From: Entrophospora sp. SA101
Lineage: Eukaryota > Glomeromycota > Glomeromycetes > Entrophosporales > Entrophosporaceae
DNA: 17,590 bases
Direction of reading: 5' to 3'
Assembly: GCA_958430865.1 (NCBI GenBank)
Contig: CAUDNR010003135.1
Coordinates: forward strand, 61,841 to 79,430
Part shown: piece by piece, positions 8,035 through 16,345 of the stretch
Position numbering within the stretch: position 1 is the first letter of the stretch
How the letters are laid out: the number at the start of each line of letters is the position of its first letter
The notes under the pieces: generated by a model
Told to the model about the DNA's origin: nothing
Database searches by the model: none
The model's input: only the letters and a program-made list of their open reading frames with translations
Program-made: the position numbers and the translations under genes

Positions 8035-8886
8035 CGGTGCACGCCACTATAACCCATCAAATGCTGTGCAATATGTTTCAAATTCACAAAAAAAATTTGA
8101 TTTTTTTTTATTGAATCACATTGTCTGGAATCCTTCTATGTGACATATTTTTTTACAATATATTCAGCCTGTAGTACTGTTAATCCTTTCCTGTAACAAT
8201 CCGTAAATCTTGAGGCTCTCACCATACTTTCTAATTTTGTTTCAGTGGTATAGAATCAAAAGCATTGGGGACATTCTCTTGAAGACCTTCCCATGTGTAG
8301 TTACAATGTTGTCTAACATATCATTTAGTAGCTCCCAAATACATTTCAATGTAGTTAAGCTCACAGTGAAACTTTGGATAGAAGATGACTTTATGTCCCC
8401 TTTCTTCAATTAATTCTTGAAGTAAGGGTTTTTGGTTTTTAAAATCATCTTGAATTGCTAAGTTATGTCTAGCATAACAAGTCAAAGGTCCTTCAAGAGA
8501 AATTTTAAACAAAAAAATTTGAATGTGATTATTTTATATTCATAAATTCAATGCAAGATTTATTGACTAAAAAAAAAACGTTTTAATTTTATGGATGAAT
8601 TATATCGCGTGATTTACCAGAATTACAAATCTATTTTGTATGACTTAAGGTGGGCCAAAATTACATGTAAAGTTTTATATACGTATAACATAAAAATTAC
8701 ATGATTTTCAAAAGCTTATAACTCCTGAACCAATAATTATTTTTTAATTGCCTCGACGATAGATTTGTAGAACTAGTCAAAAGCTATCAAATATCATCTC
8801 AATAATTTTTGATAAGCACACAATATTTTCTTTTTAGGTTTAAAGTTGGTCAATTTTTATTTGATGGGTTATTGTGGCGTGCACTA
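8035..8886. mobile_element. 852-bp TIR element with transposase remnant
   Basis: The left end reads CGGTGCACGCCACTATAACC then CATCAAA. The right end on the other strand reads TAGTGCACGCCACAATAACC then CATCAAA, so the arms are ~27 bp with about three mismatches. TA flanks both ends (8033-8034 and 8887-8888), consistent with a Tc1/mariner-superfamily target duplication. Inside lies the minus-strand 3' part of a DDE transposase. The rest is AT-rich noncoding sequence, so this looks like an internally deleted, non-autonomous copy of a larger element. Confidence 0.7.
8111..8512 (-). pseudogene. DDE transposase, C-terminal remnant
   Basis: The open part (8512-8321) has the block FYPKFHCELNYIEMYLGATK. 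This is the signature around the third catalytic acid (Glu of IEM) in a DDE transposase group common in fungi and related to the IS630/Tc1/mariner superfamily. After a stop at 8321 the same frame carries on as YVRQHCNYTWEGLQENVP, with two or three more stops. In a shifted frame it ends with SHRRIPDNV at 8143-8117, which matches the basic tail of that group. The part with the first catalytic Asp is absent. Multiple stops and missing catalytic core mean it is inactive. It lies wholly inside the 852-bp TIR element and presumably descends from its autonomous parent. Confidence 0.7.
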
Positions 8887-9065
8887 TACAAGTCTTTAAA
8901 TGTGTGCATTTGAAAAATCTTTGTCTGATTTTTTTTTCATTATACGATTAAAATCAAATTAAAATTAATATTAATTAATTAATCAATTAATATTTTTTAA
9001 TAAATCATTTACGTCTACTTTTCCACACGTAATAATAATTTTTTTAAAAAAAAAGACCTAAAATC

Positions 9066-9266
9066 ATGAAAAATTTTATGATCCTCATCTTCGTGATTAT
9101 GTCATTTAACTTTTTAACACCTTTCGGTGTACCACTCGAGGATCATACAGAGATAACAGAAGCCGGATTTACTCTTTCTTTAAACAGTACCGTTGTTGAC
9201 ATTCAGTCTCCAGGTAGTTATTGTCCCGGAGGATATTGCAGCAAATATACTTATGCATATTTCTAG
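9066..9266 (+). CDS. Small secreted peptide with C-terminal CPGGYC motif
   Basis: This single-exon ORF of 66 aa starts at ATG 9066 and stops at TAG 9264-9266. Residues 1 to about 20 form a strong hydrophobic signal peptide (MKNFMILIFVIMSFNFL). An acidic linker with Asp and Glu (residues 24-32) and an NST N-glycosylation sequon near 40-42 follow. The end SPGSYCPGGYCSKYTYAYF is rich in Tyr, Gly and Ser, with two cysteines four residues apart. That layout resembles a secreted effector or a precursor of a short disulfide-closed peptide. There is no KR/KK cleavage site before the tail, so Kex2 release is not indicated. No family is recognised. The gene lies 130 bases before the Tc1 element, and AATAAA lies within its short 3' UTR. 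Its small size leaves some chance that it is spurious, but the signal peptide plus Cys-rich end argues for a real gene. Confidence 0.5.
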   Translation: MKNFMILIFVIMSFNFLTPFGVPLEDHTEITEAGFTLSLNSTVVDIQSPGSYCPGGYCSKYTYAYF

Positions 9267-9333
9267 AGATGTACCGTTCATAGTGTGTTACGCATAAGGT
9301 TTTAGATATATTGTTTATAGACATTTACTTATT

Positions 9334-9339
9334 AATAAA
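9334..9339 (+). terminator. AATAAA polyadenylation signal, small peptide gene
   Basis: The hexamer sits 67 bases past the stop codon and about 60 bases before the start of the Tc1 element. Confidence 0.4.
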
Positions 9340-9789
9340 CATTTCTAAAAAGAAATTAAATATGCCATTTAATTTCTTATTATTATATGCGCATTTACAG
9401 TGGCGATCATAAATAACGCAACAAAAAAATAAAATTTGTTAAATTGAAATATTTTGCGAAAACTCAGAAATATATGTAATTTTTTTTGATAGTTTTGTTT
9501 GTAATAATGTAATTTATATATATATAAATTTCAATAATTATTTCTATGTCCAATCTTTGAATAAAAATGTGATCAGTACGAAACGTGTGTTGCATTATAT
9601 ATGATCGTTTATACAAGAATCAGGGGCTCATAGTCGTGCTATATGAAAGGAAATTTTTTTGCGTTTGTTTACATGCCATGCCCATTGTTACAACTTTTTA
9701 GTAAAAAGGCCAAGACAAAAAAGCCTCATACAACTCCGGAAGAAAGAGTCCAAATTCTTCTTTCTCTTCAAAATGGACCCACTACCGGA

Positions 9790-9930
9790 CTCGGACACTT
9801 TACCGACACCCACTTTACAGACAAGACACTTTACCGACAACACACGACGTGATATTTTAGCATTTTGTTAGTTTGTTTGATTGTGTAGAGATTAAATGTA
9901 ACCCCGCGTGTTGTCGGCAAAGTGTCCCAG
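9790..9930. mobile_element. Nested ~141-bp MITE inside Tc1 transposase
   Basis: The left edge CTCGGACACTTTACCGAC and the right edge (other strand) CTGGGACACTTTGCCGAC match at 16 of 18 bases. An inner pair, GACACTTTACCGACAACACA at 9825-9844 against 9907-9926, matches at 19 of 20. ACCCAC flanks both sides (9777-9782 and 9931-9936), a possible target duplication, though seven extra bases lie between it and the left edge. Removing the segment rejoins the expected Tc1 helix-turn-helix coding region. The family is not assigned. Confidence 0.65.
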
Positions 9931-10294
9931 ACCCACATACTACAAGGCAAATAGCAAAGTCAACAAATATTAGCCCCTCAACAGTTTCTCGTATTAATAA
10001 AAGATGGCGTGAACAACACTCCCTCAAAGATGCACCAAAATCAGGTCGACCATCTACTATAAATGAACTAATAAAAATAAAATTGTTAATCTCATCACTT
10101 CGCGAAGGTGCTCATCTGCTCCAGAGGTCCAAAATTTATAGAAGAAAAAGAAAATATTAGTATTTCGTCGCCTACCATTCGTCATATACTTCATGCAAAT
10201 GGTTTAGTATCAAGAATTAAGAGAAAAAAACCCTACCTCAGCAGTAAACACCGAAAGCGTCGGTTAGAATTTGCAAAAGAACATGAACATCATC

Positions 10295-10438
10295 CGGAAA
10301 ATATAAAAAAATTTTACACGTGTCAATTGTAAGTTTAATAATAAAAAAGTGTAAAACTTACGTCGGCACTGTAAGATTTACACAATATTACGTCGGCATC
10401 GTAAGATTTATGCAAGTTTACGCTAAATTAATTTCCTG
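10295..10438. mobile_element. Second nested ~144-bp MITE-like insertion
   Basis: This segment separates the Tc1 blocks FAKEHEHH and TIEDWSKIIW, which are nearly adjacent in intact Tc1 transposases. Its ends start CCGGAAAATATAA and, on the other strand, CAGGAAATTAATTT, a short imperfect TIR. Inside, GTGTAAAACTTAC (10349-10361) faces GTAAGATTTACAC (10371-10383), and the block TTACGTCGGCAYYGTAAGAT is present twice in tandem. No protein is encoded. Confidence 0.5.
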
Positions 10439-11659
10439 ATGATTGTACTATCGAAGACTGGTCAAAGATTATATGGTCCGATGAGTCTAAGTTTAAGATC
10501 TTTGGATCAGATGGGAAGCAATATTATTTGAACCGTCCAGAGGAACCATTAAGCCTACAGTGAAGTTTGGGGACGGGTCGGTGATGATATGAGGCTGTTT
10601 TACATCTCGGGGTGTTGGTGGCTTTTGTAGGATTGATGGCATGATGGATGCCAAATTGCATCAACAGATACTTCATGGAGATCTTATGAATACTATCAAA
10701 GATCATGGATTTAATGTCAAAGAGGTCATATTCCAACAGGATGGAGACCATAAGCATGCGGTGAATTCAACAAAACGATGGCTTAAAAATAATAAAATAA
10801 AGATCTTGGATTGGCTCCCAATCCCCGGACCTTAATGCCATAGAGCATCTATGGAATGAGTTGATCGTTGCCTCAGGTATCTCCCTGGCAAATTTCGGGC
10901 AAGGAGGATTAATGGAATAAGATACAACAGGTTTGGTTTGAATTGATGTTGAAACTTGCACCAACCTAATCCATTCTATGCCAGAACGAATCCATGATGT
11001 TATCAAGGCACGAGGTGGTTATAAAAGGTGGTAGAGGTTAAATTCTATAACGTTGTTATTATTTTTATTTTATTTTATATATATTATGTAAGCTGCGTTA
11101 AAAAAGAAAATAAATAATGCAACACCACTTATTGAATAAATGCATCGTTTCAAAAATAATTGATTTATGGATCCACCCTTGAATTTCAATATATAAAAAC
11201 AACGTTATTAACAAACGAAACTATCATAAAAAAAAGAAGCATGTCTTTGAATTTTCACAGAATATTTCTATTTAATGAATTTTATTTTTTTGTATGATAT
11301 TTCCCTCCCTATGATATATATATATACACTATGCGCACTATGCGCGCTATGCTACCATCGCACTATACGCACTAGGCGTGAAAAAAAATCACGGTTACTA
11401 TGAATGGCACATCTCTACATATTGCTGTCCAATTTATTGTTGCCCACTCATAAATAGGTAAATTGCTGTGTGAAGGGTTGTTGCTATCGTAAAAAACATT
11501 AATGGTTTTTATTATATGATGTTTTATCAAATATTTGTTATTTTGTTATTTTATTATATACAATAAATAGTATAATTTAGTGTGATTCCTAATAGAAAAA
11601 ATGTCAAATGTGACGACGCTAATACTAATCACTTTACAAAAAACATTTTCAGAATGTTG

Positions 11660-11837
11660 TTTTCCGTATGTTTCCTGTTTTTACATGCTAATACTAATAC
11701 AGAAAATATAGTATTTTTCCGTCATGGAATATTAACTTATTACGCATTCTTTATTATTAGCATTTTTTTTCCGTATATTAGTATGTTTTATGAACGCTTT
11801 CAATATCAATATGTTTCAGTATAAAACATACCGAAAA
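11660..11837. repeat. Inverted repeat pair, possible MITE remnant
   Basis: TTTTCCGTATGTTT at 11660-11673 faces AAACATACCGAAAA at 11824-11837 with one mismatch. GCTAATACTAAT occurs twice, and its inverse ATTAGTAT lies near 11777. The pattern fits a small decayed TIR element, but the outer borders are not defined. Confidence 0.4.
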
Positions 11838-12117
11838 TTAACTGTTTTCCATACGTTTTCAGCTAGTAATGTCAGAAAAACCTTGCCGGCTAAGAGCTTG
11901 ATAAATTTTTTATCAAGTTGTTATTAGACAATAGTATATTCACTAAAAATAAAATTTAACAAGTCTAAATAAAATAACTCAATGTAAACTAGTATTATCC
12001 AAAATATTGTATTAAGAAACCCTTTATATCACTGTCAAATTATCATTATTTACTAATACATTCAAAATTCCTTTTATGATCAAAAGGTTCGCCATAGTTA
12101 TTATTACCTAATGGTTT

Positions 12118-12210
12118 ACTATTATCGCTATCACTGTTATTATTATTATTATTATTACTACTACTGCTATTACTACTATTATTTACTACTATATTACTAT
12201 TATTATCTTT
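12118..12210. repeat. ATT/ACT trinucleotide microsatellite
   Basis: A run of ATT units passes into ACT units and back, with scattered substitutions. It is low-complexity and noncoding. Confidence 0.7.
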
Positions 12211-12499
12211 ATCTTGCTATGAATATTGTTTTCTTTTTGTCATTCAAAGTAATAATGAAATGAGTCAAGAGAGTATATTTTTTTATCATAAAAAAATTTA
12301 TCAGTCGCTAAGCTGAATTTTTCTTAACCGGCTGACATCAGTAATTAGTACCATTGTGTGTTCAAAGATATATATTATATAAATCTACAATTTTCTTTAT
12401 TCACCATTTATATCAATTGAAATGTCCAAAACGAAAAACGACGTGTAATGGTACCTGTGAATGAAGATGAAGCAGTTAAAGAGAATGAATAATAGGTAT

Positions 12500-12646
12500 A
12501 GTTCACTCTTTTATAACGGACTGAGGATTTAAGCCCAATTAATATTAATATTAATATTAATATATAAATATAACGGATTCTCTATACAGTTCGCTCTCTC
12601 TATAACAGACTTTGTTCTGTAACAAACTGAGAATTTAAGCCCAATT
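12500..12646. repeat. Duplicated terminal-repeat-like motifs
   Basis: GTTCACTCTTTTATAACGGA at 12500 and GTTCGCTCTCTCTATAACAG at 12589 are each followed by CTGAGRATTTAAGCCCAATT (12530-12540 end of copy one, ending 12646 in copy two). Copy two has an extra TTTGTTCTGTAACAAA. A third partial motif, TCTATAACTGACTTTT, lies at 12678. The core CTCTCTATAACGAAC-like motif is the same as in the ends of TIR element B (15612-16344), so this looks like one scrambled end of a related element. Confidence 0.5.
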
Positions 12647-12648
12647 AT

Positions 12649-13077
12649 ATGTCCATATTAATGTATAAATTATTATTGTCTATAACTGACTTTTCCACTA
12701 ATAAAACATTTAGTTGGAATTTTAAAAGTTCTAGAATGAATTACTTTGAACTGGATTTGGCTCTTCGTGAGAAGCAAAATTTTGAAAGCATTGTTGGAAG
12801 TAAACGCATGTCTGAACAGGTGAAAGAGCCTGTTTTTTTTTTGTCAGGAAATGTAGATAAGAAGAATAGATTCACAGCTGAAATAATTTTAAAACAAAGA
12901 GAAGCAGATGAGTTGGATGCAAATGAGTTACCAAAAAATAAAACTATTGAAAATTGGATAACACGCTTAGTAGAAAAACTAAAGAACCAGCCGAGAAAGA
13001 ATTCCCATAGAAGATTTCTTTATAAAATATTTTATTTTATATTGTTTATTAAATATGTATATTTATATTCTATATAA
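12649..13077 (+). CDS. Unrecognised ORF, 142 aa
   Basis: The frame runs from ATG 12649 to TAA 13075-13077. Its first ~25 codons overlap the terminal-repeat-like motifs, so the true start may be the ATG at 12736 (MNYFELDLALREKQ) or a splice acceptor near 12714. The central part (residues about 30-125) is hydrophilic and helix-rich with balanced charges (KRMSEQVKEP, AEIILKQREADELDAN, ENWITRLVEKLK), which looks coding. The last ~15 residues are hydrophobic and aromatic and run into AT-rich spacer, suggesting a degraded end. No domain is recognised. The neighbouring TIR-like motifs make a fragment of a transposon-encoded or captured protein likely, but that is inference. Confidence 0.35.
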   Translation: MSILMYKLLLSITDFSTNKTFSWNFKSSRMNYFELDLALREKQNFESIVGSKRMSEQVKEPVFFLSGNVDKKNRFTAEIILKQREADELDANELPKNKTIENWITRLVEKLKNQPRKNSHRRFLYKIFYFILFIKYVYLYSI

Positions 13078-13091
13078 ATTACTTTTTTTAT

Positions 13092-13134
13092 ATGAATGAA
13101 TGAATGAATGAATGAATGAATGAATGAATGAATG
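13092..13134. repeat. (ATGA)n microsatellite, ~10.75 units
   Basis: This perfect tetranucleotide run lies between the ends of the unrecognised ORF and the hydrolase gene. It could be polymorphic between isolates. Confidence 0.9.
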
Positions 13135-13246
13135 TATTCTATGTATTATTTAAATAATATACAAAATTATTTATAAATGAATGATGGAAGGATTGAAATA
13201 AATGAATTTTAATGAAATAAATAAAAATGAAAAAAGAAATCATTAA

Positions 13247-14831
13247 TCATTGAATGTTTCTTAATTTTTTTACAGTATCAACAACCTCTTTAATCATTTT
13301 TAAACTTCTTTTATCACCTAATAAAGCAGTATGGAAGGCGTTCATACAATAAGCAAAACTAATTTTCAGCTCTTCATTCCATAAAAACATGCTTCCGCCT
13401 GATCCACCCCATCCAACTAATTCAACATCCTCTAATCCTTCCAATTTAAAATATCCAAATCCACCAATTGATGTTGGGAAGGCTTCTTGCAATACATTGT
13501 CAAATTCTGGTGCTAATTTTTTTGTTATAAGTTTAAAAGTTTCTGATGACATTAAATCAGGTTCTTTTAATAAAAATTTACTTTTATTATTGTTTTTGTT
13601 TTTGATTGGTAACGATTTACCACCGTTTGCCATCATAGCACCTAATTTTGCCATTGATCTGGAATTGGTGATTCCATTATAACTTGGGCCTTCGGGTTTC
13701 AACATTTCCAAATTATTCCATTCTTGTGGTTGAGATTTATCAGGTGAAGTCATGACCAATGTTTTAAAAGCAGTACTATCACTGTTCATCATTTCATTAA
13801 ATATCTTGTGTAAAGGTTCCTTTATCATCCATTGAGGTAACAGTATTTTACTAAAAAGACGTAATAATGGGTAGGTGTAGATATTGGAGACTCTTGTTTC
13901 GTAAACAGATTTCAATTTATCATTATCATCATTGTTGTTAATGTCAAATATGGAATAATAAAATTCTAAATTATAAACAGGCATTATCTCTTCTTTAACT
14001 ATACGTCCAATTGTACGATGTCTTGGATCTACTCGACGAACTATTTCATTTAAATACCATCCACGACTAACTCCATGATAAGCTTTGGTTGGTTTACCAT
14101 CGAAATTGTGAGGTTGGTTGGCCAAAATTTCAGATAATTTATCAAGATCATGTAAATCTCTATTACTGATTTGATGTGAATCAATATATCCTACGCCAGC
14201 TTTATGTGTTATCAATTCTAGTAATGTCACATTCTCTTTATTATTTTGTGCAAATCCTGGCCAATATTTGGAAACCTTTTCATTATAATCTAATAATCCT
14301 TGTTCTACAAGTCTAGAAATTACAATTCCAGTCTGTTTAGCAAGAAGAAAAAAGAAAAAGGAAAAGAAATTAGGATTAGAATTAATGAATGTATAAATAT
14401 AATCAATAAAAACAGTTATTTTGCTTTATATTTACCAAAACTTTGGTACTGGAGAATACCAGTTGTAAAGTATCTTCATTATAAGTACGTCCAGTACTTA
14501 AATCTGCAAACCCGCCTTGTAAATCAACTACGACTTCGTTATCATAATAAACAGTAACTTGTGCACCAATATCATCACCGTTAATAAAATTTTGTTTAAA
14601 GACTTCTTTGACACCATTAAATTCTGGTTTAACAAATCCATTAATGTTTGGATTAATAGGACATTTTGATCCAAACAATTGGCATGATAATGGCAAAAAT
14701 GGTCCAGAATTTGCATATCTTAGAATCAAAATTGTAAAAATTGTCAATGTGTATAAACTAAATTGATGCATTACTGTTAAACGACTTATGTTTATAGTAG
14801 AGTGATTTGTAGGTTTTTTGCTGATCGTCAT
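13247..14831 (-). CDS. Secreted/anchored serine beta-lactamase-fold hydrolase
   Basis: Two exons (14831-14436 and 14332-13247) are joined across a GT-AG intron in phase 0 to give 493 aa. A hydrophobic segment at 23-40, after Met21, is a signal peptide or anchor; Met21 is an alternative start. The catalytic motif SSTK (Ser127-x-x-Lys130) is followed across the splice by VLTGIVISRLVEQGLLDYNE, then YWPGF and LLELITHKAGV, the classic N-terminal order of the beta-lactamase/serine-hydrolase family (Pfam Beta-lactamase; class C enzymes, EstB-type esterases, LACTB). The tyrosine motif is YHG (217-219) in place of YxN. The third motif is GWGGSGGS (439-446), with Trp where relatives often have His. A low-complexity Asn/Asp stretch lies at about 264-270. 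Family members are esterases or peptidases. The substrate here is unknown, and antibiotic resistance is not implied. The joined frame supports the intron strongly. Confidence 0.85.
14333..14435 (-). other. Intron, 103 bp, in hydrolase gene
   Basis: The donor is GTAAAT directly after the codons for SSTKVL and the acceptor is CTAAACAG. A CTAAT branch-like motif and a pyrimidine-rich tract precede the acceptor. Splicing keeps the frame (phase 0) and joins two halves of a conserved helix after the catalytic Ser-x-x-Lys. Confidence 0.85.
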
Positions 14832-15611
14832 ATTTATTATTATTGTGATGATGATGATGTAATAGAGCGGGAGGGAGGTTGTAAATTTTTTTCTTAAAAA
14901 AAAAATATTACCTTATTGGTGTGTATTAAATGGGAGTAAATGATAAGCAATAATAACAATATAACAATGAAGGATATTTTTTTCTAAATATAATAATAAA
15001 AGAAGGTTTAAAATAATAGAAAAAAAAATTATTATGATTATTCTTCAAAAAAATTAAAAAACTCTTCCTTTTTATCATGAAAAAAATATTTATGTGAGTA
15101 ATTATTTAACCGATTACATTATTTTGTTAATACGCGTTTCCCAAGTCTTGTTCTCTTGGGTCTTTGTATGATATTTATTGTAGTACATTCATTCAACTAA
15201 AAAGGATCACATAAAGAAAATTAATTTACTTATTTGTCGTACAGCAGAAATAAAGAATTTTTTTTTTTTCGTTGTTGAGAGCAACGGAAAATTAATTACC
15301 ATCTATTTCTTTATTTAAAGATTCAATCGTGAAGAAATAATTCATGTAAATATTAGAACACGCACGAATGAATAAATTTTGTAATTTCTTGTGTGTATTG
15401 TGATTTTTTTAGTGTTCCCAATGCCATGATTACTTTATTACTATATATAATAATAATAATAAAATATTAGTTTGCCGTGTAACTTCGCATACAAATAAAA
15501 AACACGCTAGTTAATTTCAATGTTAGCAAATCAATCAGCGAGCGAGTACAAGATGAAGTGTATGGCGCAGCAATTCTTTTGTAATCGCAAATTATTAATA
15601 AGTGAATTAGA
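14832..15611. other. Upstream region of hydrolase gene, no gene seen
   Basis: AT-rich, with a GATGAT run just upstream of the hydrolase start and an AAT microsatellite near 15445-15465. CCCAAG and CTTGGG near 15139-15159 can form a 6-bp stem, too short to interpret. The hydrolase promoter must lie here, but no convincing TATA box is fixed. Confidence 0.45.
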
Positions 15612-16344
15612 CAGTCAAAGCTCTCTATAACGAACTTCCGAAACCCGAATTATTCACTATAATGAACTAAGGTGTTGGTCCCGAATTTTTTGTTAATTAA
15701 TTTTGCTTTGTATAACTAACTTTATTAAATTCTCTAAAATGACAAATTTACATATAAAATGGCGCTCTCTATACCTAATGTAACACAAAGAAAATTTATT
15801 ACATAATTATTGACAAAAAAATTTTTCCAATAAAAAAAAAAATATTATTATTATTATTATTTTCTTTAACGAAAACAAAATTAATATTAACATTATACAA
15901 GCGATAAGAATACAATTGTTTATTAATTGATTGTTTACACATTATGCCTCTTTTGTTAAATCATTAATGAAAATAAAGAAAATAAATTTATTAAATATAT
16001 AAAATATTCGTATAAGATATTTTGAAATTCAACTAAAAGAAGAACTACTTTGACAATTTTACAAAGAAAGAGTTATGAAGAAAAATCAAAAATATTGAAT
16101 TTAATTCAAAAGAGCAGTAAAAAATTGAGAATAAAACTTAAAGATAATTTTTATTTTTTAAAAATTACTATTGTTATTTTGTAAACACAAAACTTTAACC
16201 TTGTAATCAATAATAATAATAATAATAATAATAAATAATTATATTACGATTACATGAATATAAATGTGATGATTGATCGACACTTTCTCTATAACGAACA
16301 AAAGTTCTCGGGACAGGGAGTTCGTTATAGAGAGCTTTGACTGT
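15612..16344. mobile_element. Non-autonomous TIR element B, 733 bp
   Basis: The left end CAGTCAAAGCTCTCTATAAC then GAACT is repeated perfectly (25 bp) at the right end in inverted orientation. TA follows the right end and GA precedes the left end, so one side of a TA duplication appears mutated. Subterminal copies of the motif CTCTCTATAACGAAC occur on the left (near 15655, 15708 and 15763, diverged) and on the right (16285, direct). The interior is AT-rich and has no transposase. The CAGTCAAA end and TA target match element A, suggesting mobilisation by a pogo/Tigger-like transposase encoded elsewhere. The perfect arms suggest this copy is younger than element A. Confidence 0.75.
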
Positions 16345-16345
16345 A

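Larger units (their letters stand above)
9673..11031 (+). pseudogene. Tc1-family DD34E transposase, inactivated
   Basis: The N-terminal segment HTTPEERVQILLSLQNG is cut by the first nested insertion. The helix-turn-helix region resumes as HTTRQIAKSTNISPSTVSRI followed by a GRPST linker, then shifts frame near 10110 to ISISSPTIRHILHANGL and the RKRRLEF region. The second insertion follows. The first catalytic Asp is in IIWSDESKF (near 10470). The second is in VIFQQDGDHKHA (near 10740). After another frame change the third acid is in SQSPDLNAIEHLWNEL (near 10815-10865). The C-terminal end ERIHDVIKARGGYKRW stops at about 11031. There are in-frame stops before and between these blocks. The protein once catalysed cut-and-paste transposition at TA sites. 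All three catalytic residues survive but in different frames, so no active enzyme can be made from this copy. Confidence 0.82.
9398..11181 (+). mobile_element. Degenerate Tc1/mariner transposon with nested insertions
   Basis: The left end reads CAGTGGCGATCATAAAT directly after TA (9396-9397). The right end, read on the other strand from about 11181, is CAAGGGTGGATCCATAAAT, a diverged version of the same terminal repeat. The right flank is AA, not TA, so the target duplication is damaged. Between them lies a Tc1-type transposase relic in the plus orientation, with two short foreign insertions in its coding region. The ~1.78-kb length is close to a ~1.5-kb Tc1 element plus ~285 bp of insertions. 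Confidence 0.75.
11182..12490. other. Repeat-rich AT spacer, no supportable gene
   Basis: It holds a short tandem array of CACTATGCG-type 9-mers (about 11329-11375). It also holds a region of repeated TTTTCCGTATG and GCTAATACTAAT motifs (11600-11880), and an ATT/ACT trinucleotide tract (about 12118-12210). The frame at 11582-11824 is built from those repeats and lacks family features. Two overlapping mini-frames at 12422-12448 and 12448-12492 (the latter MVPVNEDEAVKENE) could be the broken start of a gene but are too short to call. Confidence 0.45.

Noticed and set aside
8210..8413. 67-aa plus-strand ORF
   Set aside because: It is an antisense shadow of the transposase remnant.
9211..9245. 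Possible tiny intron (GTAGTT to TGCAG) in the small secreted peptide gene
   Set aside because: At about 35 bases it is far shorter than the two supported introns (103 and 116 bp), and it would remove the cysteine motif.
11582..11824. 80-aa plus-strand hydrophobic ORF
   Set aside because: It is built from locally repeated TTTTCCGTAT and TAATACTAAT motifs and has no good start codon context.
13389..13682. 97-aa plus-strand ORF
   Set aside because: It is an antisense shadow of the hydrolase exon two, which has clear family motifs.
15139..15159. CCCAAG/CTTGGG hairpin
   Set aside because: A six-base stem is expected by chance, and bacterial-type terminators are not relevant here.
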